The position numbers and the translations under genes were made by a program. A stretch of 64,000 nucleotides of DNA from Bisporella sp. PMI_857 (Eukaryota > Ascomycota > Leotiomycetes > Helotiales > Helotiaceae), in the NCBI GenBank assembly GCA_021307315.1, contig JAJSPD010000030.1, positions 372,001 to 436,000 of the forward strand, written 5' to 3'. This document shows positions 23,345 to 32,974 of the stretch, piece after piece. Position 1 is the first letter of the stretch; the number at the start of each line of letters is the position of its first letter. Below the pieces are notes generated by a model. The model searched no databases and was not told the origin of the DNA. It worked only from the letters and a program-made list of their open reading frames with translations.

Positions 23345-23353
23345 ATGAAGTAG
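23345..23353 (+). other. Minimal upstream ORF (Met-Lys-stop)
   Basis: ATG-AAG-TAG, 82 bases before the main ATG. Such very short upstream ORFs allow reinitiation or stall ribosomes; the role here is unknown. Confidence 0.4.
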
Positions 23354-23434
23354 GATCCCAGTGCTAATCAATCCCAGTCGCTGTTCGAGCAGTCGACCAA
23401 CATCCCGCACATAAACGCCACTTTACCATTCAGC

Positions 23435-26026
23435 ATGTCGTTTACACATCCCCGCCGAACTACAAAGACCACATCTACTGCTCTGACTCCCTCCTCGTCA
23501 AATGCGTCAGGCCGCTCCATCACCGTTAATACCAACATGACATCCCTTCGAAAGGGTGCCACCTTCCACTCTCCATCTCCAGAGCGCACTGTCAACAGTC
23601 ACTTTCGTGTCCCATCCCTACCTCGCCGCTCTCAATCCGACCTTGATGATGTTGTCGACGCTCACACACGACGTATCGCCTTAACTCTTGGTAATATTGA
23701 TCGTGGCCTTACTGCCGCCGACGACCTATCCCCCACTGTAAGACAGGCTTTCCGGGACGACGCTGAACCAGTTCCACGAAGCTTCCTGGACCACACCGTT
23801 GGTCCAGCTGCATACGACTCCATCATGCATGGACTCACCTCGGACGAGCCTGCTGCCAATGGTAAGCGGGTGTTACGTCCCCGGCAAAACCGCCGCCCTG
23901 CCAGATACGCTGATAGTGGTCTGGGATCATCTATCATCTCATCCGAAAAGCAAGCTGCAGAAACGGATGCAACTAGCGTGTCTGAGGAGAAGTCAGTCGT
24001 CGCTGCATCAGCTATAACTAGGTCTGCTGCCGCACATTCTTCTACCCTCGAGAATCTTCCGAGACTCAGCAATCGTGCGAGCAACCGCATCCACGAGCAT
24101 ATTTTGCGGCCTCTTCTCGCCAAAGGTTCTTTGAAGGACTTTCATCCAGTGGTAAGGGATTGTCCAAGAAGAATTAACGAGAAGGAGATAGTATGTCTGC
24201 GCGATCTTGAGAAGACCCTTATATTTATGGCACCTGTAAGTGAAACCCGAGACAATGTTGCCTTGGCAATCGCTCACCACTTTTCCCGCCTGAAGGAGAG
24301 GACCAAATCTGCCGCCTTGTATCTCGACTTCTGTCTGACATCGATCCGGTGCATCCAAGCTACGGTAGAGTACTTGAGTGATCACGAGCAAACGCGCCCT
24401 TCAGACCGTCCATACTCTAGCGGGTACTTCATTGATCTCGTTGATCAAATTAGACAGTACGCCCAGCAAGTCCAAGCTGCCAAAGAGAAGGAGGAGAAAG
24501 GAGAACAGCTCGACGACATGGATCCTGAGTCGTATGTACCCTTTCGGAAGTTTCGCATTGCGAAGCCTATAGCAGCTCTTGCTAATGACCTTCCCCACAG
24601 AACTGATGAGGTAAAGCTTCACGGGGGGCTCACAAGAAACGGTCGTCCCGCAGAGCTAGTGAGGGTCAAGAAGAACGGAAAGGCGATCTCCATCGCCACC
24701 GGTTTACCGGTGGATCTTGACGAAGATAGCAAAGGAGCAATCCAATTCAAAAGATCTTTGAGCGAGGAAGCTGAAGACGATGAGTCTATCCTGCGCTCGA
24801 TGGCTCGCAGAAAGCGATCTGCTTCTGCAACTGAGCTGGCTCCGAAGCGTTGCCGTGAGCCCGGTTGCAATAAAGAATTCAAGCGACCATGTGATTTAAC
24901 CAAACACGAGAAGACGCACTCCCGACCGTGGAAGTGCCCAAATGAGTCTTGCAAATACCATGAGTATGGCTGGCCCACTGAGAAGGAGATGGACCGACAC
25001 ATTAATGACAAGCACTCTGCTGCCCCACCTATGTATGAGTGTAAATTTGCTCCTTGCGCGTACCGCTCTAAACGTGAGTCGAACTGCAAGCAGCATATGG
25101 AAAAGGCACACGGCTGGGAGTATGTCCGATCAAAGAACAACGGAAAGAACCGCGAGAATAAGTCGGTCAACGGGGGTCTTCCAACTCCTCAGACTACCAA
25201 CATGGCTACTCCAAGCAACTCGGGAAGTGTGATTGATACTCCAGGAGACGACGATTTTAACTTGGAGCCAGTCTACAGTGGCCAACCCGACTTCTACACG
25301 GCCGATAACTTCACCTTTCCTGCATATCCTGCCAATTCTGACATTGATATGATGGGCACCATGCATCAACAAATTCAAATTGACTATTCTCCAATCTCCG
25401 AAATGCAGCACTCTGCCTCTTCCAACCAATCTCCATATATTGAGAATATGGAACAAGAGCATTTGGATGAGCAGTTCCCTGAATTTCAACCATCTGGTGT
25501 CGACTTCAACCTCTATGATAACAGCGATGACGATCTGTACAGCGCTATGGCTCAAATGCCCACTCATAACCCTCAAATCTTCCAAAATATGTGTGCCGAA
25601 AACTATGGCACTCCTGTTACTCCTTTTTCCGCCGATCCCGTGCCCCACATCTCACCAGTCGGGCACGGAAATACCATGTTGTATACGCCTACTTCCCTCC
25701 AAGATGAAGGCTTTGAAGATTTCCTGCCTAATCATTCATCTAAGTCCCGAGGCGGATTTCAATCAGATTTTACGCTTTTCCCCGGCTCATCAAACGCTAC
25801 CGTCACGAATTCGGCCTCGCACGTATCACGTTTCGGAGAGGTGAACACGGGGTTCAACCTAAACAATGCAAATATCAGCTTTCCAGCGCAGGCCACCGCT
25901 AAGGATCTGCTAGACTACTTTGATGCAACCACGCGCGCAGCAACGCAGGGCAACTCTCACAACCTGAACCAGAACGATATGGATTGGACGAATCAGGACC
26001 AATATCCTGGTTATTATCCTCAGTAA
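23435..26026 (+). CDS. C2H2 zinc-finger transcription regulator
   Basis: Probable DNA-binding regulator, nuclear by family. Two introns are inferred: 24236-24295 (60 nt, after FMAP) and 24532-24600 (69 nt, after DPES). Their removal leaves 820 residues. Both are multiples of three without stops, so the unspliced frame stays open at 863 codons. The N-terminal third is Ser/Thr/Arg-rich. A conserved helical block follows, with RRINEKEIVCLRDLEKTLIF and SIRCIQATVEYLSDHE. Zinc fingers lie at about residues 428-520: CREPGCNKEFKRPCDLTKHE with KTH, then CPNESCKYHEYGWPTEKEMD with HINDKH, then CKFAPCAYRSKRESNCKQHM with EKAH. The C-terminal 300 residues are Asn/Pro/Gln/Ser-rich, as in activation domains. 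The triple finger with KRPCDLTKHEKTHSRPWKC matches a conserved fungal family whose target I do not know. Confidence 0.87.
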   Translation: MSFTHPRRTTKTTSTALTPSSSNASGRSITVNTNMTSLRKGATFHSPSPERTVNSHFRVPSLPRRSQSDLDDVVDAHTRRIALTLGNIDRGLTAADDLSPTVRQAFRDDAEPVPRSFLDHTVGPAAYDSIMHGLTSDEPAANGKRVLRPRQNRRPARYADSGLGSSIISSEKQAAETDATSVSEEKSVVAASAITRSAAAHSSTLENLPRLSNRASNRIHEHILRPLLAKGSLKDFHPVVRDCPRRINEKEIVCLRDLEKTLIFMAPVSETRDNVALAIAHHFSRLKERTKSAALYLDFCLTSIRCIQATVEYLSDHEQTRPSDRPYSSGYFIDLVDQIRQYAQQVQAAKEKEEKGEQLDDMDPESYVPFRKFRIAKPIAALANDLPHRTDEVKLHGGLTRNGRPAELVRVKKNGKAISIATGLPVDLDEDSKGAIQFKRSLSEEAEDDESILRSMARRKRSASATELAPKRCREPGCNKEFKRPCDLTKHEKTHSRPWKCPNESCKYHEYGWPTEKEMDRHINDKHSAAPPMYECKFAPCAYRSKRESNCKQHMEKAHGWEYVRSKNNGKNRENKSVNGGLPTPQTTNMATPSNSGSVIDTPGDDDFNLEPVYSGQPDFYTADNFTFPAYPANSDIDMMGTMHQQIQIDYSPISEMQHSASSNQSPYIENMEQEHLDEQFPEFQPSGVDFNLYDNSDDDLYSAMAQMPTHNPQIFQNMCAENYGTPVTPFSADPVPHISPVGHGNTMLYTPTSLQDEGFEDFLPNHSSKSRGGFQSDFTLFPGSSNATVTNSASHVSRFGEVNTGFNLNNANISFPAQATAKDLLDYFDATTRAATQGNSHNLNQNDMDWTNQDQYPGYYPQ

Positions 26027-26687
26027 AGCTGAGCGGTGTAAAATTTTTGGTATAAGAATGCAGAGGCCGCTGCCGAGCGCTGGCTGGACTGGTGCGGTGA
26101 CAAAGCATACGATATGAAAAAAACACATTTGTTATATTAGCACGGCGTTTATTCTCTCCATTTTCAGTCTCCTTTCAATCATCTGTTTCTTGGTGTAACG
26201 AAGAAGAAATAATGGTGGAGGCAACGACGGAACCATAAGAACGTGATCATGGAGGGATTTGGGATTGGCACTTGTTTTTTCTCTCGACGGGGTAGCTAGA
26301 TAGCTTTGCTTTGCTACGCAAATCCGGGGACTCTTCTTTTTGATGTATTCATGGAGGAATACTTTGGTTCTTTTGATCTGGAAACGGGAATTATATTCAG
26401 AACAAGGGGAGATAGATCTCGCATCACGACTACTTTGATGATGAATGAAAATAAATCAATGTAAAAGACATTTCTCGAGCCCAGCTGATTCATGTAACGT
26501 GATTTTGAGACGGTGAAGCGTCCTTCCTACTGCTATCCACTTCTAGCTAGCGTACTTTCTAACATTGTCAGAAAATGCCTAGTCTCCGTCACTTCCATTC
26601 GTCTTAATCTCCATTCTGCTCATGCCCATCTGCTTTTAAAAAGATGCCTCTGTCTTGAAGCTCTATTGACAAGCAGCCTTCTGCCGC
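26027..26687. other. Intergenic between C2H2 gene and RBR relic
   Basis: Contains the 3' region of the C2H2 gene and the downstream flank of the minus-strand RBR pseudogene. No independent coding or RNA feature was recognised. Confidence 0.5.
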
Positions 26688-28212
26688 TTAGAGTCTATTG
26701 AGCTTGCATCGAACACAAGCTCGAAGAAAACATTGTCTACACTTCAAGATGTAGTGAGGGAGGGTGTCGGTGCACATCTCACATCTGTGCTCGTCATCGA
26801 TTCGTGCCCACATCCTTCCATGATCGCACTCGGGTCCGTTTCTCAAGTTCCTAAGCACCGCTGCAACTACCGCCTATCGACCAGGCCTGTCTAATTGCTC
26901 TGCATTGCGGCCTACCACTCGATTCGCTCTTGCAAGTAAGTTGTTCTCATCCCATTGAGGACTGGTGCAGGTTCTCCACTTCAAACCACGGACATAACAG
27001 AATTGAGCTCCGCAACGACATCTGTAAATGTTAGCGCGGCCGAACTTTTAAAATACGGGCGAAGGCACGAACGTCATGTGAATGCAATCATGGTCTAGCT
27101 TCACCAAACAGTGGTATTTATTGCAGCGTTGCCATCCGTTTTCAGTTGTCATATTGAGAACCTACTGTCCGGCTACATCCGCCGTACAACCGCCATCATG
27201 GCTTATTCCTTTCCACGTGGTGCATGTTGTGGAACACACTCCTAGCATATTGCTAAATCATCGATGATTTGCTCGGGCTGGATGAATGATGAGCGGAGAT
27301 CGTTGGAACAATAGATCTTGTTAGGTGTATTGAACTCGAACTTTTTCTGCTCATACCGTTGGGCGAGGTCAGGCGTAAGCAAAACCTCCACCTCCGAGGT
27401 AGTGATCAGTCGGCAGCAGCATCGAGGTGGAAAGAGGGGATCATCAGCGATCGAAAGCCGATAGAGATTCTGGAGGCAGCGACGACAATCCTCATGATTG
27501 CAGGTCTCTTTAACAAGATTGTTGTCTTGGAACAGTTCTTGACAGCGATGCAAATTCGACGGAGGACTTCCTCCGTTGTTTCATCCGCCACTCCCGTCGA
27601 AGACCCTACATCAACACCTCCATCTTCGCTAATAATTTCAGTTCGAGCTGATGTGGTACTCAAAATATCATCACGCATGCCAACAATTGGTGCCGATGAG
27701 CTGGACAGCTGCTGCTCGTCCTCCTCGTCAGGCTCACCCGCAGCCGTAATGAGTAGAGGTCGAGCAGAAGAACTTGTTGGTTGAACATGCCCTTGTTCTT
27801 CATCTGGCTCGCCGACGTTGGTAATAGGCAGTGGCTGAGCAGGAGGAGGTTGTCGCTGGCCATGAATACTCCGAACTATGCAATGGTAATTTGCGTCAGC
27901 CCCCCATTGGACTCGCGGTGTAGCAACACTACGCCCAACAATGGCTTTTGTTATTACTCTATCTGTAACTGTGGTAGTATGTCGTTGCACGTCCTCCCGG
28001 AGAAGCTCAAGTGTGACTTGGGCGTCTGATAGTTCGCCTTCGCGGCCTTTGCCTTTGCGGTCTATGAGACCCTCGGCATCTTCAAGCTGAAGTTGGATGA
28101 TTATGGCTGCGGTGGCGTTATCCATGCCTTCGAAGAGATCCATGTTGAGAAGCATGTGAAGAGCTTGTAGGAGGGAGCGTGATGGTTTTGTGTGGGAGGC
28201 AGTAAACACCAA
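26688..28212 (-). pseudogene. RBR (RING-IBR-RING) E3 ligase, frameshifted and interrupted
   Basis: Second RBR ligase copy. A long intact N-terminal frame (28212 to about 27545) contains a conserved start-proximal helix (AAIIIQLQLEDAEGL) and acidic low-complexity sequence with two similar Ser/Glu-rich units. At RING1 the frame breaks: CIA in one frame continues as CQELFQDNNLVKETCNHE in the next, consistent with loss of one base near 27545. The IBR continues to a TAG at 27242-27244. Downstream, in changing frames, family sequence persists: GISHDGGCTADVAGQ then a stop, ENGWQRCNKYHCLVKLDH, and RCGAQFCYVRGLKWRTCTSP, where a RING2 ligand cysteine is arginine. Further on are WDENNLLARANRVVGRNAEQ and the C-terminal CEMCTDTLPHYILKCRQC. 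The whole gene length is therefore present but non-functional. Confidence 0.87.
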
Positions 28213-28770
28213 TCTGCGGACCTGGTTAACCGTGACTTTGAGAAGTAAGTTGACGGAAAAAAAATATCTAAGCTCCGTCCCTCAGGCCGCTTATATTTAT
28301 GTCTCCGCTTTCTGGTCGTCAATTCACTTATTTTACGGTCAGAAAGGCGCTAATTTCTATTGTAGAAGCCCACCTTTTGAGGAAATTAAGGCCGTCTTAG
28401 CAAGCTTTCACCATGGTTCGACAATATACTTTGACTTGAGCCGCTTAAGGGATGATGGGAAGGAACGAGAAACAGTAAGATTCAAGACGTAGCACGGACT
28501 TTCGACGCGAAACTGGTCCTTCATACGTGGTTCGTTGCCGGTGTGATTCTCAACTTTGCAAATTCTGAGAAATTCAAATATAACAAATAGCATACGGATA
28601 GTCACAGGCGATTTTATCGATCGAGTCCTCATAACTGATGGAAGTGAAAATAAGGTCGAGACCTCGAAATGATCGAGACCTCGAAATGCATGATATATAT
28701 GCTGTAGGAATATATCCAACTAATTAGCTACCCACTTATTTACAGAAGGCTTAAAAGCTATTGCACACAT
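28213..28770. other. Intergenic: RBR relic upstream and abp2 3' region
   Basis: AT-rich gap with no supported frame. A short direct repeat occurs at about 28660-28688, where GGTCGAGACCTCGAAATG is followed closely by GATCGAGACCTCGAAATG. Confidence 0.5.
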
Positions 28771-31012
28771 TCACGCCTGGCCCCAATTATTCGATGCAAT
28801 AAACGCATCCAAGATTCCACTCTTAAACTGGGAAACATTTTTATCCCTCTCCCGGATTTGCTGTTGTAGGTCCAGATACCTCTGTTTCCAGCTCTTCTCA
28901 CCGTCTTCAATTTCATTAATAGCATCCTGCTGTGTGGTGGTCGGGATATCCTGCTGCACCGCGGCTTTGATCGTAAACTCGCCTTCGATACTTCCAAACC
29001 TCATCTTCCAGTTACATTCATAATCGGTCCGTCCTTGGCCGTCTAGTCGCATCATTCGCAATCTTGTCATCAATGGCCCACCAGCCAATGCGCTCAGGTT
29101 TATCAAGAACGCTTCTGTGGATGATGACTCGGCTTGCAGGTTCTGGATGACCTGCTTGCAGATTTTAGAGGCTTCGTCGATGGAACAGCGGGTAATAGGA
29201 GCCCCAGTCGAGGAATACCAGTCTGCGGACAGGATCTCACTGATGAAGTGTGATTCCAGGGCATCCACATTGGTACGATCCGAAGGTATGGACGAGGTTT
29301 GCCTGAACTCGATGCTGACGAACTGTTGGAAGGAGGCGTCATCGGCGGCGGAGGGGGTGGCGAAGTACTCCATCATGGGAGTGAAGTGTTGTGGTGGTTG
29401 ATGTTGCACATGCGTCGTGAGTTGGGTATGTGGGTTCATGTGCGAACTATTGCTTAGCGGATCCATCTGCATACTTGCGTCTTGATGAGTCTGCATAGCG
29501 GGGTTTTGGTGCATGTCATCTTGCTGCATGCTATTGTTTCCTTGTCCGTTGACGAGAACGATGGGTGGTGGTGTGGCTAGCCTAACCTCACCTCCCTCTC
29601 GTTGTGGAACTTGCAGCGAAAGCCGACTTGGTCGTCCGCCGGTCTGCCCCGTGGAGCTGGAAATGCCTCCTTGGGGTGTGCTCATATCTGGTGGGAAGAA
29701 ATGTTGTACGTTAGAGTTTCCAACAGTAGGAGTGTTAGTGGTTGATCCATTATCGTGAAGGCTAATGGTAGGCACGTCCCTATTGGCTGGATTCACTGGA
29801 AATGTAGAAAACGGTCCATCGGTCACGGATCGATTACTTGGTGGTCTACCTCGAAGTTTTCCTGTTGAGGAGCTGCCGCTACTTGGCCATGCAGAGGATA
29901 CTGCTGGACCATGCCTACGTCTGGTACGGGTTTTGTTTGGTGTTATGGCGGATTGAGACCCATCATTCCACATCTCCGTCCTGTTGGATGGAGTGATTGC
30001 AGAGCGAGGATAAGCAGACATGGGAGTTTGGGCTTCATCATTCTGTGGCCAACGGAAAGTATCCAGTGGGTGGGGTGTCGCTGACCAAGGCGTCGTCATT
30101 CTATTATCAAAATTTTGGCCGAATCCGGGATGTGCTGATGCTGGGGTGGCGCTCTCAAGCATGGAATTTCTGCTCATGTTGAAATCCTCTGAATATGCAG
30201 GAGAATCGAGACGACGGCGCTGCGCAGGTGACTTAGCGCCATCGCTGTCGTTGTCACGATCTTCCGCTTTCCGCCTCCCTCTTTTGGGACGCGTTTCAGG
30301 TAATAGAGCTCGAAGTGCTAGATCCTCCTCAGGTACGACTCCGTCACGGCCATATTCCGAGACCGGGTCGTTAATGGAGGGTACCTGCGTCCAGTACACA
30401 TGATGCTTGTTCAGGAGATACTCAAAGAACGCATCAACATGCATAGCATGCATCCACCGCTGTTTGGTTTTAGCTCTTAGCCCGATCGTCAGAACAGGAT
30501 TGACTTACTTTGAGCCTAACAGCATACTGCTGCACTTTTTGAGCACTTTGTCCTTTATCAAGAGCGGGAGGTTCTACTCCCAGGTCTATGGCCAGTTGTG
30601 CCCAAGTCTTGATCTCCTTATACTCAAGTTTTCGAATCAACTCAAACAAAGTAAATGTATTAAAAGTCTTGCCATCACTCTTGGGTGGCAATCTAAATAT
30701 CTTCCTCAACTCAGCGGTGTCTGTATCCAAGGCTACAGTTGGATTGCAATACATGATAAAGCTCACATACGCATCGTCGAAATTCTGATCCGAAACCGCC
30801 CGACTAGGCAGGTTTCGGTGATTTTGTCGACCATCTGGATTGGGGTGATTAGGGGACCGGCTTGGTCTGGCTGGTAGTGTGTTGTGGTGAGCTTCGGCCA
30901 CGTGCTGTTCACTGTGTGAATGCGGCAGTCCCGTTTCCAAGGTTTGTGCGGGGTGATATGTCCGCTCCAGAAGGCGTTGGGACGCTTCGGGAATATGAAG
31001 CATCGGAGGCAT
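28771..31012 (-). CDS. abp2: ARS-binding protein 2 (Abp2) homologue
   Basis: Homologue of fission yeast Abp2, which binds AT-rich replication-origin DNA. Exons 30509-31012 and 28771-30459 give about 730 residues. The conserved Abp2 domain lies at about residues 78-195: DDAYVSFIMYCNPTVALDTD, then LRKIFRLPPKSDGKTFNTFT, TWAQLAIDLGVEPPALDKGQ, SAQKVQQYAVRLKRWMHAMH and VDAFFEYLLNKHHVYWTQVP. The intron falls inside this domain, between RLK and RWMHAMH. A basic stretch (RPKRGRRKAEDRDNDSDGA) follows and may be a nuclear signal. The middle is long, disordered and rich in Gln, Asn, Pro, Ser and His. The C-terminal 150 residues are more ordered, ending in a probable coiled coil (WKQRYLDLQQQIRERDKNVS). 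The start at 31012 is the first methionine of the open exon. Confidence 0.83.
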
Positions 31013-31911
31013 TTCAAGCTAAATGCCCCTTATGTTAACTAAATAGAAGTCAACCGAGGAGGGAAGACTATAGCCCAACCTCGCTCCCAGCTAATGCTTG
31101 TCTGACTCGCCTTTCTAAAAATGCTAAACTTTTAGAAACGAGTTGACATCTAGGACATGCAGCCAAGCCAGCGGTACTGATTCATGCCTGCAGCTGCTTG
31201 ACCTGTACCCACCGCATTGAGGGTTTTCTTGTCAAGAGACCATTTAGAGATTACGGATCAGATGCTCGGTTATGCGAAAGTCGGAAAAGGGGGGAAGGTT
31301 GCTAATTGAGGGTAATTTGGCCGGTATGGAAAAAGACGTTGGAGGTTAAGATGCACGAGGTGAAAGGCGAGAGGCTGAAAACCTTAGTCATCATGGGATA
31401 ATTATAGCATAAAAAAAACAAAAAATTGATGCCTGAGGTTTGGAGAGCCCATGGTATCATGTGCAAATGCCAAGAAAGAAGCTGTCGTGTGAAGAACAGG
31501 AGTTTGTTGTATGATTTAATAGGGGGTTAGCTTTGCACAAAATATTGGCATCAACGAGACAGTAACCAATACTACTTTTCTATCCACTAGAATCACCTTT
31601 CCTAATAACAAGAATCAACCCTCTCCGTAAACTTATCAAAAAGTCAGTGAGGCACTCAACAGTAGGTTATCAATCCATGGTACCCGTGATGTTCGTCATT
31701 TCTCCACAAAGACTGGGGTGGCTATTACAAGGGTCTGCTCTGCCGAGGTCTTTCGGGACTCACTCTGATGAATTCATGCATTCTTCCCGTCACGTTCGAA
31801 AATATCAAATGAAATGAAATAAAGACACTTTATTAAAACACTCGCACTTCTTTCCTTCAAACCACCGCTTGATCGTCACATTCTGCCAAATACCTACTAT
31901 TGCAGTAAACC
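31013..31911. promoter_or_regulatory. Divergent intergenic region between abp2 and the PMP47-like gene
   Basis: About 900 bases between divergent starts, so it holds both promoters. AT-rich at 31380-31430 with an A run. No supported coding sequence. Confidence 0.5.
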
Positions 31912-32974
31912 ATGGCTTCAACTACCGCAGCCCAACAGTCCGACAATATCGCCCATGCCATCAGCGGAGCAGGAGGAGGAATCCTCTCCATGGCTTTGAC
32001 GTATTCTTCCTCGCTTCCACGCGTATATTCACACACTGACTGTCCGCCAGTTATCCCCTCATCACCCTCTCCACCCGCGCACAAGTCGAATCCAAACGCG
32101 CCGACTCGGGCTTCCTCGATGCCGTCCGTAGCATTATTGCTCGCGAAGGCGCCTCCGGGCTCTACGCAGGCCTCGACTCCGCCCTGTTCGGCATCAGCGT
32201 CACCAATTTTGTTTACTATTACTGGTACGAGTGGACGCGGTCCTTCTTCGAGAAGGCAGCCGTTACCGCGGGTAGGGCGAGCAAGAAGCTGACGACGGTG
32301 GAGAGCATGATTGCGGGCGCGATCGCGGGCTCGGCGACGGTCCTGTTGACGAACCCAATATGGGTGGTAAATACGAGGATGACGACGAGGAAGCGGGCAC
32401 TGAGCCATGGCAGCGAGGAGGACGGACTGCCACTTGCGGGAGGCAAGCGGCAGAGGCCGCCGACCACCGTGGGGACGCTGTTGGCGCTGATCAAGGACGA
32501 GGGCCCACAGGCGCTCTTCAGTGGGGTGATCCCGGCGCTGGTTCTGGTGCTGAACCCCATCTTGCAGTATACCATCTTCGAGCAGATGAAGAATGCGCTG
32601 GAGAAGAAGAAAAAGCGCATCACACCCACCACGGCGTTCTTGCTTGGCGCGCTGGGCAAGCTGTTTGCGACCAGCATCACGTATCCCTATATCACGGTGA
32701 AGAGCCGGATGCATGTTGCGGGCCGGGAGAGCAAGAAGGAGAGCATGCTAGACGGGATGAGGAAGATTGTTAGGGAGGAGGGATACACGGGCTTCTATAA
32801 GGGTATGTTTTCTCTCTCTTTTTAGTTAGGGAGAGTGCATGTGGCTAACGGGATGCAGGGATTGGACCAAAGGTCACGCAGAGTGTGCTCACAGCCGCAT
32901 TTCTGTTCGCGTTTAAGGACGTGTTGTATGAGCAGACTATCAGGCTGCGGAGGAAGGTCGCTGTCAAGGCCTAG
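31912..32974 (+). CDS. Peroxisomal adenine nucleotide carrier, PMP47/Ant1 type
   Basis: Mitochondrial-carrier-family protein of the peroxisomal subgroup, which brings ATP into peroxisomes for fatty acid activation. Exons 31912-32000, 32051-32802 and 32859-32974 give 318 residues. The three repeats show TYPLITLSTRAQVESKRA, TNPIWVVNTRMTTRKRAL and TYPYITVKSRMHVAGRES, the modified carrier signatures typical of PMP47. The N terminus is ISGAGGGILSMALTYP, with the first intron splitting the LTYP motif. The last exon reads IGPKVTQSVLTAAFLFAFKD. TNPIWVVNTRM is characteristic of the PMP47/Ant1 group rather than ADP/ATP translocases. Codon use is GC-rich. The first intron is 50 nt and the second 56 nt. 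Confidence 0.88.

Larger units (their letters stand above)
19181..23434. promoter_or_regulatory. Long regulatory region upstream of the C2H2 factor
   Basis: A 4.2 kb stretch without a supported protein gene. It holds a 20-base A run (20622-20641), an ATG/GAT microsatellite (about 20806-20827), a CA-rich repeat (about 21264-21306), C14-A9 at 22276-22298 and another C run near 22387. A TATA-like CTATAAAAG lies near 22553, so transcription could begin near 22585, leaving a leader of about 850 bases before the zinc-finger ATG. Two short upstream ORFs fall in that leader (23136-23213 and 23345-23353). A GGTAAGT near 22604 could be a leader intron donor. Confidence 0.5.
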
